A stretch of DNA of 64,000 nucleotides, taken from SG8-40 sp963792855 (GTDB lineage: Bacteria; Pseudomonadota; Gammaproteobacteria; Burkholderiales; Eutrophovitaceae). The position numbers and the translations under genes are program-made. Of this stretch, positions 19,615 through 28,085 are shown in pieces; the first letter of the stretch is position 1; each line of letters opens with the position of its first letter. A model generated the notes under the pieces. That model worked only from the letters and a program-made list of their open reading frames with translations. It did no database searches and had not been told where the DNA came from. The stretch spans positions 1 to 64,000 of the forward strand of contig CAWBXZ010000005.1 in NCBI GenBank assembly GCA_963792855.1, written 5' to 3'.

Positions 19615-19855
19615 GCCCCGGGGAGCGTGCTTGCTGGCGCTTCGTGCCGGGCCGCGGCTGAACGCGTAGAAATGCATGGAAGGTAACTATGCGCTCTGGG
19701 AATCCCGCATCGGGAATCGTTGTCGAAAATTTCAATTCCGATGAATTCGGTAGAGAATGCACATGCCGGGTGATTCGTGATGCATCTGATCTGGTGGTGA
19801 CAGGCATGGTGCCAGTTGCCGCAACTCCAGTAAGCGCCGCAAATGACGAAATGAA

Positions 19856-20737
19856 ATGAACAAGCTGGTCCTGTTTTGCAAGTCGTATCGGGATGATGTG
19901 CTGCGCGCGAAGCGGCTCGTCCGCAGTGTTGAGCGGTTTAACACTGAAGGAATGCCGCTGTATTTGTCGGTGCCATCGTCCGACATGGCACTCTTTCAGG
20001 AACATTGTGCCGGCTTTGCGATGACGCTTGTATCTGACGAGCAAATTGTTGCAGAGAACCCGGGTCTGGATCCCAATGCATACGCCGAACTGCCCGGCGG
20101 GCTTGCCCAGCAGGTTGTGAAATCGGAGTTCTGGCGATTAAACACGGCGCGCAATTACGTTTGTCTCGATAGCGATTGTTACTTTCTTCGGCCATTCGGA
20201 GAGCGCGACTTTCTGGCCCCTGACGGCACGCCATACACTGTCATGCACGAAGCGAAGGAGTTGCTCCACTTTGCGGCCATTGCGGGACTTACGAAAATCG
20301 GGCGAAACAGACTGGCCGAGGGCGAGCAGATCATGGGCTTGTTTGGCAGGGCCGGCCGGTTCTGGGATTTCGGCCCGGTCCCGGTCGTTTGGAGCGCTTC
20401 GGTGTGGCGCGATCTTGAGGAAAAATTTCTCAAACCGCGCGGCATGACGTTTCTGGATGCGATTCGCCAGCATCCGGGAGAACTGAGATGGTACGGAGAG
20501 GCGCTGCTGGCGTACCACAGCATTCCGTTGTGGCCGGTGGAACCGTTTTTCCGCTGCTACCATTACGAGGAGCAGTTCTATTTCTGGAAGAAGTTCGGAG
20601 AGACGGAAGAGAAGATCGCAGAGAACTATCTTGGTGTCTGTATGCAGTCGAACTGGGACAAACAGCTCGATCTGGTGAAACGTTTTCGATTCAGTAAATG
20701 GCGGCGCAAAATCAAGCGCGCGATAAGGGGCATATGA
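19856..20737 (+). CDS. DUF6492-like putative glycosyltransferase
   Basis: Protein of 293 residues without signal peptide or membrane segment. It resembles DUF6492 proteins, which look like GT-A glycosyltransferases. LVLFCKSYRDDVLRAKRLV at the N-terminus, VKSEFWRLNTARNYVCLDSD with a DSD metal-site pattern, and FFRCYHYEEQFYFWKKFGE in the C-terminal part are the best marks. It sits among LPS-core-type genes, after 240 nt in which I see no gene. The exact reaction is unknown. The family name is from memory and should be confirmed by a domain search. Confidence 0.6.
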   Translation: MNKLVLFCKSYRDDVLRAKRLVRSVERFNTEGMPLYLSVPSSDMALFQEHCAGFAMTLVSDEQIVAENPGLDPNAYAELPGGLAQQVVKSEFWRLNTARNYVCLDSDCYFLRPFGERDFLAPDGTPYTVMHEAKELLHFAAIAGLTKIGRNRLAEGEQIMGLFGRAGRFWDFGPVPVVWSASVWRDLEEKFLKPRGMTFLDAIRQHPGELRWYGEALLAYHSIPLWPVEPFFRCYHYEEQFYFWKKFGETEEKIAENYLGVCMQSNWDKQLDLVKRFRFSKWRRKIKRAIRGI

Positions 20738-20850
20738 CGCAATGGCGCAGCGCTCGCATCGAAAGCCGGCTGGAAAGCCTGTGATGCGGCGAACCGGATT
20801 TGCCCGGCCGGCAATTTGTATAAGCTATTCCCAAACTCTGGAGGGCTGTC

Positions 20851-21645
20851 ATGAGTACCGGTAATACCGCGGAGCAGTGGGGGCGGTTGTGGAGCGGTGC
20901 GCCGAAGCGGCTCAAGGAGCTGAGGTTCAGTGTCGACAAGGCGGAGAAAAGTTTCATCTGGTCCTCGGTTGCCGAGGCGCTTGGCAAGCCGGAATATGGC
21001 TCTTTGAACACTGTTGAACTGGGCGCGGGCTCAGGGACGATCAGTGCGGTGTTCGCCCGGCACGGCGCGCGTGTGACGGTGCTGGACTATTCGCAGGAGG
21101 CCCTGGATACGAGTTCTGCGTTATTCGGTGAGCTTGGTCTTGCGCAGGAATCGATGCTGGCCGATGCGCTTCGCTTACCCGAAGAACTCGTCGGGCGCTT
21201 CGATGTCGCCATGTCCTTCGGGCTGGCGGAGCACTTTGAAGGCGATGATCGAGCCAGGATCATCAAGGCGCACTTCGATCTGCTGCGCCCGGGCGGACTT
21301 GCGGTCATATCGGTTCCCAATCGGCACTGTTGGCCCTACCGATTGTGGAAGGCTCGGCGTGAGGCTCTCGGCAAGTGGCAGTTCGGGTTGGAAATGCCTT
21401 TCAGCCGCGATGAGATTGCACGAATCTGCCGCGAAAGCGGCGTCACGGAATTCGATATCGCCGGTTCGTCCTTCATGGCGTCGCTTGATTTTCTGATTCC
21501 GGCCGCTCGTTGGAAACGCTCTGTAGAAAAGCGGGTTCTCAGGGACAGGCGCTTTGATCCGCAGCGTATCAAACCGGAAAAAAAAGGCAGGCTGGGTGCG
21601 TATCTTGGGTACGCGCTGGTGTTGATTGCCCGTAAACCGTCTTGA
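20851..21645 (+). CDS. Class I SAM-dependent methyltransferase
   Basis: Methyltransferase of 264 residues. TVELGAGSGTISAVFARHG is SAM motif I, VTVLDYSQEALDTS motif II, and FDVAMSFGLAEHFEGDDR the post-I acidic motif, followed by LRPGGLAVISVPN. A basic C-terminal tail may bind membrane or nucleic acid. It has a GGAGG ribosome site just before ATG 20851. It is located between a DUF6492-like gene and a WaaE-like transferase, so glycan or lipid modification is plausible. Substrate unknown. Confidence 0.75.
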   Translation: MSTGNTAEQWGRLWSGAPKRLKELRFSVDKAEKSFIWSSVAEALGKPEYGSLNTVELGAGSGTISAVFARHGARVTVLDYSQEALDTSSALFGELGLAQESMLADALRLPEELVGRFDVAMSFGLAEHFEGDDRARIIKAHFDLLRPGGLAVISVPNRHCWPYRLWKARREALGKWQFGLEMPFSRDEIARICRESGVTEFDIAGSSFMASLDFLIPAARWKRSVEKRVLRDRRFDPQRIKPEKKGRLGAYLGYALVLIARKPS

Positions 21646-21691
21646 GTTGCGTTGCGAGCGCCTACATTCCCTGAAGAGATGATCTGGGACA

Positions 21692-22462
21692 ATGTCTGAA
21701 AATAGCGTCGGCACACGCCTTTCGGTTGTGATCATCACCAGGAACGAGGAAGCTGCGATCGGGCGCTGCCTTGACTCGGTCTCATGGGCTGACGAAGTCA
21801 TTGTGCTTGACTGCGGCAGCACCGACGAAACGGTCGCGGTCGCACGCAGCAGGGGCGCCAAAGTGGCGACTACGAGTGACTGGCCGGGTTTCGGTCCACA
21901 GAAAAACCGTGCAATCAGCCATGCAACGGGAGACTGGGTGCTTTCGATTGACGCGGACGAACGCGTGTCGCCCGAACTCGCCGACCAGATCCGGCGCGTA
22001 GTGTCGTCGCCGGGTGCAGTGCACGCCTACGGGATTGCCCGTTTGTCGAGTTATTGCGGCCGTTACATGCGCCATTCCGGATGGTGGCCCGATTATGTGA
22101 CGCGACTATTCCGTCGCGGCAAAGCGCGTTTTTCGGATGACCTGGTTCATGAGCGACTCGTCGTCGACGGCGAGGTCGGCCAACTCACAGGCACCTTGTT
22201 GCACGAGTCGTTCGATTCGCTCGAGCAGGTTCTGGAAAAGGTCAACCGCTATTCTTCACTCAGTGCCGAGCAAATGAACGCCAACGGGCGGCGCGGTGGC
22301 GTGGCGACCGCGGTTCTGCATGGGGTCGGCGCGTTCTTCAGGACGTATGTGCTGAAAGCAGGCTTTCTCGATGGCCGGGAAGGATTCATGCTGGCAGTGT
22401 CGAATGCAGAAGGCGCTTATTACAAGTACGTGAAGCTTTTTCTTCTGAACAGGCAGCGCTGA
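21692..22462 (+). CDS. waaE: WaaE/KdtX-like LPS core glycosyltransferase (GT2)
   Basis: GT2 transferase similar to WaaE (KdtX), which adds a glucose-type sugar to the inner-core heptose of LPS in the cytoplasm. LSVVIITRNEEAAIGRCLDS opens the domain, SWADEVIVLDCGSTDETV holds the nucleotide-binding acidic residues, and WPGFGPQKNRAISHATGDW plus SIDADERVSPEL (DxD) are characteristic of this subgroup. 256 residues is the usual length. The stop overlaps the next gene's ATG by one base. The subgroup call is good; the exact linkage is inferred. Confidence 0.78.
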   Translation: MSENSVGTRLSVVIITRNEEAAIGRCLDSVSWADEVIVLDCGSTDETVAVARSRGAKVATTSDWPGFGPQKNRAISHATGDWVLSIDADERVSPELADQIRRVVSSPGAVHAYGIARLSSYCGRYMRHSGWWPDYVTRLFRRGKARFSDDLVHERLVVDGEVGQLTGTLLHESFDSLEQVLEKVNRYSSLSAEQMNANGRRGGVATAVLHGVGAFFRTYVLKAGFLDGREGFMLAVSNAEGAYYKYVKLFLLNRQR

Positions 22463-23292
22463 TGGACGTTGCCGTGGTCGTGACGACCTATAACCGCCCG
22501 GATGCGCTCGCCGCGGTCCTGGATGGGTATTGCGAGCAGACGGACCAGCAGTTCGAGTTGATCGTCGCAGACGACGGTTCAACCGACGAAACACGTGATC
22601 TCGTTGCCGCCTACCAGTCGAACGCTCCGGTACCGGTGCGTCACGTATGGCAGGAGGATGCCGGGTTTCGCGCCGGCGCGGTGCGTAACCGGGCAGTGGC
22701 TTCGAGTAGTGCCGCTTACATTATTTTCACCGACGGTGACTGCGTTCCGGCGCGCAGCTTTGTGGCGGGGCACAAGCGGCTGTCTCGCCGGGGTTTTTTT
22801 CTGGCGGCCAATCGGGTTCTGTTGAGCGAGGCCTGTACGCGCGAGGTGCTGGCCGCAAAAGATCCGGTTCACCGCTGGAACTGGAGACGCTGGTTGGTAC
22901 GGTGGGCACGGCGCGACGTGAATCGTCTGCTGCCGTTGTTGGCATTGCCTGACGGTGACTGGCGAATCCGCGATCCCCGGCGCTGGAAGGGTGTGAAAAC
23001 CTGCAATCTGTCGGTGTGGCGGGACGACTTGTTGCGCGTGAACGGGTTTGACGAGTCTTACGAAGGCTGGGGTCTGGAGGATTCGGACCTGGTCATTCGC
23101 TTGCTGCACGCCGGTATCAGCCACAAGAGTGCACGCTTCGCCGCCCCGGTGTTTCATCTGTGGCACGCGGAGAACGACCGCAGCCTGCTGGCGCGCAATC
23201 AGCAGCGTCTTGACGAGTTGTTGCGCTCGGAACAAACGCGTGCGAATCGCGGTCTCGATCAGTACCTGACTCCGGCCGGCAGCGCAGCGTGA
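22462..23292 (+). CDS. Glycosyltransferase family 2 with galactosyltransferase-like C-terminus
   Basis: 276-residue GT2 enzyme. VAVVVTTYNRPDALAAVL opens the domain, LIVADDGSTDET and IIFTDGDCVPARSF (DGD metal motif) follow. GWGLEDSDLVIRLLHAG near residue 205 is the motif shared with the GT7 C-terminal domain. It overlaps its neighbours on both sides (ATG 22462; the stop overlaps the heptosyltransferase start), which places it in an LPS-core operon. Donor and acceptor unknown. Confidence 0.78.
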   Translation: MDVAVVVTTYNRPDALAAVLDGYCEQTDQQFELIVADDGSTDETRDLVAAYQSNAPVPVRHVWQEDAGFRAGAVRNRAVASSSAAYIIFTDGDCVPARSFVAGHKRLSRRGFFLAANRVLLSEACTREVLAAKDPVHRWNWRRWLVRWARRDVNRLLPLLALPDGDWRIRDPRRWKGVKTCNLSVWRDDLLRVNGFDESYEGWGLEDSDLVIRLLHAGISHKSARFAAPVFHLWHAENDRSLLARNQQRLDELLRSEQTRANRGLDQYLTPAGSAA

Positions 23293-24386
23293 TGTCGCCA
23301 GAGAGAAACCCGCGGCGCATCCTTGTGGTCTGTACCCGGCGTATCGGCGACGTCCTTCTGGCAACGCCGGCAGTCAGGGCGTTGCGGCAAACCTGGCCGC
23401 GAGCGGCGATCGACATGCTGGTATTCGAAGGAACGCAAAGCGTGATCGCGGCCAATGCCGATTTGCGCCAGGTCATCACGATTGCAGAGCGCCCGTCGCC
23501 AGGTGCCCAGCTTCGTTTGCTGTGGCGCATCTTTCGCCGCTACGACATAGCCGTTTCGCTGCTGGCGGGCGACCGCCCGACTTTGTACGCATGGGCCGCA
23601 GCAAAGCTTCGCGTTGGCACGCTGACTCTGGAGAGCAAGAGCCGCTGGAAGCGGCGCCTGCTGCATCGCTGGGTTGCGTTTGACGATGTTGGCACGCACA
23701 CGGTGGCGATGAACTTCAAGGTCATCGAGCAGCTCGGCGTTGTCGGGCATTCCGGCCCGGTAGTGAGCTGGAGCGAGGATGAGGCACGTGCGGCTGTGCG
23801 CCTGTGCCAGCCGTTGCAGGCGGGAAGGCGGTTTGCCGTATTGCATGTTTCACCGAAATTCGCGTACAAGACGTGGTCGGCAGATGGCTGGTTCGAGCTG
23901 GCGCGCTGGCTGAATGACCGCGGCCTGGAGCCTCTGGTCGCGGGCGGAGGTTCGCCGGAAGAATTGCGCTACGTTGATTCGCTGATGCCGGATTTTCCGG
24001 AGAACACGATCAATCTCGCTGGCAGGATCGGGTTGGGCGCGCTCGGGTATCTTTTGTCGAAAGCGGCGTTATACGTTGGAACGGACACCGCAGTGACCCA
24101 TATGGCAGCGGCGCTCGGTGTGCCGACAGTGGCGCTGTTCGGGCCTTCCAATCCCGTCAAGTGGGGGCCGTGGCCCGCCTCGTTCGAAGGCGATGCAAGC
24201 CCGTGGCAAATGCGCGGATCGGCTCGCGTGGGCAACGTGTTCCTGGTGCAGGGAGAGAAGGAATGCGTGCCCTGCATGTTCGAAGGCTGCGATCGTCACA
24301 TCGACAGCCTGAGTGAATGCCTGCAACGGTTGCCGGCGAAACGGGTCATCGCTGCCGCCGATGCATTGATGGCGGCACCACGCTAG
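23289..24386 (+). CDS. Glycosyltransferase family 9 (LPS heptosyltransferase-like)
   Basis: GT9 ADP-heptose:LPS heptosyltransferase family, 365 residues, soluble GT-B fold acting on lipid A-core at the inner face. RRILVVCTRRIGDVLLATPA at the N-terminus is the family signature. VGTDTAVTHMAAALGVPTVA and ALFGPSNPVKWGPW form the C-terminal donor site. Cysteines in KECVPCMFEGC near the C-terminus occur in the WaaQ/WaaF-like subgroup. Start GTG 23289 or ATG 23292. I cannot tell heptosyltransferase II, III or WaaQ apart by eye. Confidence 0.8.
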   Translation: MMSPERNPRRILVVCTRRIGDVLLATPAVRALRQTWPRAAIDMLVFEGTQSVIAANADLRQVITIAERPSPGAQLRLLWRIFRRYDIAVSLLAGDRPTLYAWAAAKLRVGTLTLESKSRWKRRLLHRWVAFDDVGTHTVAMNFKVIEQLGVVGHSGPVVSWSEDEARAAVRLCQPLQAGRRFAVLHVSPKFAYKTWSADGWFELARWLNDRGLEPLVAGGGSPEELRYVDSLMPDFPENTINLAGRIGLGALGYLLSKAALYVGTDTAVTHMAAALGVPTVALFGPSNPVKWGPWPASFEGDASPWQMRGSARVGNVFLVQGEKECVPCMFEGCDRHIDSLSECLQRLPAKRVIAAADALMAAPR

Positions 24387-24400
24387 GAGGGAGAAAGGCA

Positions 24401-24907
24401 TTGCGGATCAAGTGGGCTCTGGCAGCATGGGCCGCGATCATGGTGATCGCGGCGATCGTCGTCGCGCGCTCCGGATTGTTCGAGGCGCGCCCGGTGCCGG
24501 CGATAGCGGTCACCACGTTAAACGGCGAACAGTACCGACTCGATTCGATGAATGGCAACGTTGTGTTGGTGAATTTCTGGGCGACCACTTGTGCGGTATG
24601 TATCAGGGATATGCCGAAACTGATCGATCTGTTCGAGAAATACCGGGCCAGGGGCTACAGGACCGTGGCAGTCGCGATGCCTTATGACCCGCCAAACCGT
24701 GTCATTGATTACGTCACGCGCAGGTCGCTGCCGTTCGACGTCGTGCTGGACATGGATGGCGCGGTGCTGCGCGCGTTCGGCGACGTGCCGGGGACGCCCA
24801 CCAGTTTTCTGGTAGACAAGAGCGGAAACATCGTTCGCAAGTATCTGGGCGAACCGGATTTCGCCGATCTGGAAGAACGGATTCAGGAAGCGCTGAGCGT
24901 TCAATGA
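24401..24907 (+). CDS. TlpA/ResA-like membrane-anchored thioredoxin
   Basis: Periplasmic thiol-disulfide oxidoreductase tethered by an N-terminal membrane segment (about residues 4-22). 168 residues from TTG 24401, which follows a GGGAGAAAGG ribosome site. The redox motif is CAVC in FWATTCAVCIRDMPKLI. The cis-Pro loop is GTPTSFLVDKSGNIV. TlpA/ResA proteins reduce cytochrome c apoproteins, copper-site proteins or other cysteines. Its true partner here is unknown. It is 14 nt after the heptosyltransferase gene and probably co-transcribed. Confidence 0.8.
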   Translation: MRIKWALAAWAAIMVIAAIVVARSGLFEARPVPAIAVTTLNGEQYRLDSMNGNVVLVNFWATTCAVCIRDMPKLIDLFEKYRARGYRTVAVAMPYDPPNRVIDYVTRRSLPFDVVLDMDGAVLRAFGDVPGTPTSFLVDKSGNIVRKYLGEPDFADLEERIQEALSVQ

Positions 24908-24930
24908 CGCACTGCGTATTCTAAAATGCT

Positions 24931-25140
24931 TCACCACCAAGTCGCGAACGGCACCAGGAAATACAAAGAATTTTTGATTTTGCTCCTTCGCCCAATCAGG
25001 GAGCGAATGTGATCAGGGCCGAGTGGACTTGACTGAGCTAAATGCGGTATTCGACGGTGGCAAGTTGGAATGAGCGGAAGTGTGCCGCAAGCCTGTTTGA
25101 TTTCTTTGTGGCACTTCGTGCCTTTGTGACTTGGTGGTGA
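24931..25140. repeat. Imperfect long inverted repeat, MITE/REP-like intergenic element
   Basis: The left arm (24931-24970, starting TCACCACCAAGTC, ending ACAAAGAA) and the right arm (25102-25140, starting TTCTTTGTGGCACTTCGTGC, ending GACTTGGTGGTGA) are reverse complements over about 40 nt with several mismatches. They enclose about 130 nt without coding. The element fills almost the whole gap between the tlpA-like gene and lipA. The arm sequence resembles short motifs I know as dispersed repeats in environmental bacteria; that is from memory, not checked. Confidence 0.6.
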
Positions 25141-25194
25141 GACCTTTTATGGTTTGCCTGCGGTCGGCCGCTAAGCAATTCACCCCGTTTCCGT

Positions 25195-26133
25195 TCAGGT
25201 GACACCCGCACCGCCGGCCTGTTCGTCGGCGTGATAGGACGAGCGCACCAGCGGGCCGCAGGCAGCGTGTTTGAAGCCCATCTTCGCGGCTTCCTGTTCG
25301 AACACCTTGAACTGGGCAGGCTCGACATAACGCAACACCGGTAGATGCCCCTTGGTAGGTTGCAGGTATTGCCCCAGGGTCAACATGTCCACGTCGTGTG
25401 CGCGCATATCGCGCATGACGTCGAGAATCTCGTTGTCGTTTTCACCGAGCCCCACCATCAGGCCGGATTTGGTTGGAATGTCCGGAAACCGGGTCTTGAA
25501 ATCCTTCAACAATCCCAGCGAGTGCATGTAGTCGGCACCCGGACGTACCTGCTTGTAGAGGCGGGGCACCGTTTCCAGATTGTGGTTCATCACATCCGGC
25601 GGGCTGATTGCCAGGTTATCCAGTGCTTTTCCGAGACGTCCACGGAAATCGGGTGTCAGTATTTCGATCCGCGTGGCCGGGGACCGGGTGCGGATCGCTG
25701 TAATGCAGTCGGCGAAATGGCGCGCCCCGCCGTCTCTCAGATCGTCGCGATCGACGCTGGTGATGACGACGTATTTCAGTTTCATCGCGGCAATGGTGCG
25801 CGCGAGGTTCTCCGGCTCCTGCGCGTCCGGCGGTTTTGGCCGCCCGTGCGCTACATCGCAAAACGGGCAGCGCCGTGTGCACATATCGCCAAGTATCATG
25901 AAAGTGGCAGTACCTTTTCCGAAGCATTCGCCGATGTTGGGGCACGACGCTTCCTCGCAAACGGTATACAGCGAATGTTCGCGCAAGACCTGCTTGACTT
26001 CGTAGAAGGTCCGGCTCGATGGCGATTTGACACGGATCCAGTCCGGTTTCTTCAGGGTTTCGATCGGAATGATCTTGACCGGATTGCGCGCCGTCTTGTC
26101 GCTGCCGGTCTGTCGCAGACGGTCATTGCTCAT
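25195..26133 (-). CDS. lipA: Lipoyl synthase
   Basis: Radical SAM enzyme that inserts two sulfurs at C6 and C8 of protein-bound octanoyl groups, forming the lipoyl cofactor. 312 residues from ATG 26133, whose ATG overlaps the lipB TGA (ATGA). The auxiliary cluster cysteines are in CEEASCPNIGEC, the radical SAM CX3CX2C motif is CTRRCPFC, and the C-terminal RSSYHADEQ holds the Ser ligand of the auxiliary cluster. All catalytic residues are present. A longer in-frame start at 26163 would intrude into lipB and is less likely. Confidence 0.96.
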   Translation of the reverse strand: MSNDRLRQTGSDKTARNPVKIIPIETLKKPDWIRVKSPSSRTFYEVKQVLREHSLYTVCEEASCPNIGECFGKGTATFMILGDMCTRRCPFCDVAHGRPKPPDAQEPENLARTIAAMKLKYVVITSVDRDDLRDGGARHFADCITAIRTRSPATRIEILTPDFRGRLGKALDNLAISPPDVMNHNLETVPRLYKQVRPGADYMHSLGLLKDFKTRFPDIPTKSGLMVGLGENDNEILDVMRDMRAHDVDMLTLGQYLQPTKGHLPVLRYVEPAQFKVFEQEAAKMGFKHAACGPLVRSSYHADEQAGGAGVT

Positions 26134-26846
26134 CGGGTTTGCACGTCTGGTTGTTGATCCCACAAATTGGCCTGTAACGAGGCGAGCAGTTTCTCGCCGA
26201 GGGTGTCCAGATCGTCGTCAATGCCGAGGTCGCGCAACTGGCCCACGCGCAGGCCCGGGAAGCCGCACGGGTCGATGTCCGCAAACGGGGCGAGATCCAT
26301 ATCGACGTTCAGACACAGCCCATGATAACTGCAACCGTTGCGAATGCGCAGGCCAAGCGAGGCGATCTTGGTTTCGCCCACGTATACGCCCGGCGCCTGC
26401 TCTCGCCCGCTGGCTGCGATGCCATATTGTTTGAGCAGTTCGATAACGGATTGTTCAAGCCGTCTGACGAACTGGCGAACACCAATGCCGAGCCGGCGCA
26501 GATCGACGAGGGTGTATACGACAATCTGACCGGGGCCGTGGTATGTGATCTGTCCGCCACGGTCAGACTTGACCACTGGTATGCGGGTTGGGGTGCGCGG
26601 CAAATGCGCGGCGCGTGCGGCCAGCCCCAGCGTATAGACCGGTGGATGCTGCAGCAGCCAGAGTTGATCGTGTTCACCCGGGGTTCGCTGCAGAGTAAGG
26701 CTTTTCATCCGCTGCCAGGTCGGCTCGTAATCGACCAGGCCAAGCCGCTGAATAGTCAGATTGCCTGATGCACGGCCGGCGCGTACCGGGGGTGTCGCGA
26801 TGGTCGGCGATTGCGCCGTGACAGATGGTTCGATGCACGCGTTCAT
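26130..26846 (-). CDS. lipB: Octanoyl-[acyl carrier protein]:protein N-octanoyltransferase
   Basis: Transfers octanoate from acyl carrier protein to lipoyl domains, the step before LipA. RGGQITYHGPGQIVVYTLVD is the family signature. The catalytic Lys is in ETKIASLGLRI and the catalytic Cys in DIDPCGFPGL. The domain starts about 35 residues in, so the protein carries a small N-terminal extension (238 residues from ATG 26846; GTG 26876 is possible). It lies 44 nt after ybeD and overlaps lipA. Confidence 0.94.
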   Translation of the reverse strand: MNACIEPSVTAQSPTIATPPVRAGRASGNLTIQRLGLVDYEPTWQRMKSLTLQRTPGEHDQLWLLQHPPVYTLGLAARAAHLPRTPTRIPVVKSDRGGQITYHGPGQIVVYTLVDLRRLGIGVRQFVRRLEQSVIELLKQYGIAASGREQAPGVYVGETKIASLGLRIRNGCSYHGLCLNVDMDLAPFADIDPCGFPGLRVGQLRDLGIDDDLDTLGEKLLASLQANLWDQQPDVQTR

Positions 26847-26890
26847 GTGACGGTTCTTATCGGCTCTCGGGTTCACAGGGCCAGGTCATT

Positions 26891-27184
26891 TCACAAAACC
26901 ATGGCAACCGACGGATGATCGCCGAGTTCCTGATACAGCGCATCGAGTTGTTCACGCGAAACGGCGACGATCGTACAGGTGACGCTCAGGTATGTGTTCT
27001 TTTTGCTCTGGCGCATTTCAATCGTGTTCTCGTCAAATTCAGGCGCGTGTTTGCGCACGATCTCGACTACGTTGCGAACGAACCCCGGTTCTCTCCGGCC
27101 CATGATCTTGATCGGGAAATCGAGCGGATATTCGATTTCTCCCAGCTTGCCCATGCCGTCCCGGTCCGACGAATCCTGGGTCAT
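26891..27184 (-). CDS. ybeD: YbeD-like DUF493 protein
   Basis: Small 97-residue protein of the DUF493 family (YbeD), an ACT-like ferredoxin fold with a suspected regulatory role beside lipoate genes. YPLDFPIKIMGR and KKNTYLSVTCTIVAVSREQL are the visible family strings. ATG 27184 overlaps the dat stop by 4 nt (ATGA), and lipB follows. The dat-ybeD-lipB-lipA order is common in betaproteobacteria. The biochemical role is not known. Confidence 0.9.
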   Translation of the reverse strand: MTQDSSDRDGMGKLGEIEYPLDFPIKIMGRREPGFVRNVVEIVRKHAPEFDENTIEMRQSKKNTYLSVTCTIVAVSREQLDALYQELGDHPSVAMVL

Positions 27185-28053
27185 CGCGCCTCGCGCAGCC
27201 CAGCCGGCGCTGCTCGCATAACCTGCGCCTTGTAGTCCTGATAGAGGCCGTGCATGCGCTTGAACACAGGCCCCGGGCGACCATCATTTACCGGTTGGCC
27301 GTTCAGCGTGGTCACCGGCAGTACCTCCCGGCTCGACGACGTGATCCAGATTTCGTCCGCGCTCGCCAGTTCGGCCTCCGAAATGTTTCTCACCTCATGT
27401 GCGACATTGTTTGCCGCGGCCAGTTCCAGCACCAGTTCATAGGTGATGCCGGGCAGCATCAGGTTCGACTTCGGAGGCGCAAGTATGATGCCATCGCTGA
27501 CGACAAAGGCATTGCTCGCGGAACCCTCGGTCAATCGACCATCGCGCACCAGCAGCGTTTCCGCGCAGCCGGCGTCAACTGCGAGCTGGCGCAGCAACAC
27601 GTTGGGCAGCAGGGAAGTGCTTTTTACATTGCATCTTTCCCAACGATTGTCGTGTGCCGTAATGGCCCCGACACCGTTTTCGATCTGATCCGGCGTTGGC
27701 GGCAGCAGCGGGCTGCTCATGATGAATACGGTTGGGTTGGTCTTGGCCGGGAAGGCGTGGTCACGCCTGGCGACGCCGCGTGTCACCTGCAGATACAGCG
27801 ATTGATCTTCGGGTTCATTGAGTTCTATCAGGCGATCGAGCAGCTCCCGCCATGTATTGTCCTCATGCGGATTGTCCAGGCGAATGCTGTCAAGGCTTGC
27901 CTGCAGGCGCTCGAGGTGCCCGCCGAGACGGAAGGGCAGGCGCGAGTAAACGGGAATGACCTCATAGACACCGTCGCCGAAAATAAATCCCCGGTCGAGC
28001 ACCGGGATGACGGCGTTTTCGATCGGCATGAATTCGCCGTTGAGATAGATCAT
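27181..28053 (-). CDS. dat: D-amino-acid transaminase (PLP fold type IV)
   Basis: Class IV aminotransferase, 290 residues, likely interconverting D-alanine and D-glutamate with 2-oxo acids. VLDRGFIFGDGVYEVIPVYS near the start is typical, with the Tyr and Arg of the D-specific subgroup. The PLP Lys is in CNVKSTSLLPNVLL, and ETLLVRDGRLTEGSASNAF is the phosphate-binding Glu region. It sits between a PBP5-like carboxypeptidase gene and ybeD, as in other betaproteobacteria. A branched-chain aminotransferase function is less likely from the N-terminal motif. Confidence 0.88.
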   Translation of the reverse strand: MIYLNGEFMPIENAVIPVLDRGFIFGDGVYEVIPVYSRLPFRLGGHLERLQASLDSIRLDNPHEDNTWRELLDRLIELNEPEDQSLYLQVTRGVARRDHAFPAKTNPTVFIMSSPLLPPTPDQIENGVGAITAHDNRWERCNVKSTSLLPNVLLRQLAVDAGCAETLLVRDGRLTEGSASNAFVVSDGIILAPPKSNLMLPGITYELVLELAAANNVAHEVRNISEAELASADEIWITSSSREVLPVTTLNGQPVNDGRPGPVFKRMHGLYQDYKAQVMRAAPAGLREAR

Positions 28054-28085
28054 CGAAAAACGATTGGTTCAGCAGCAAACACAGA

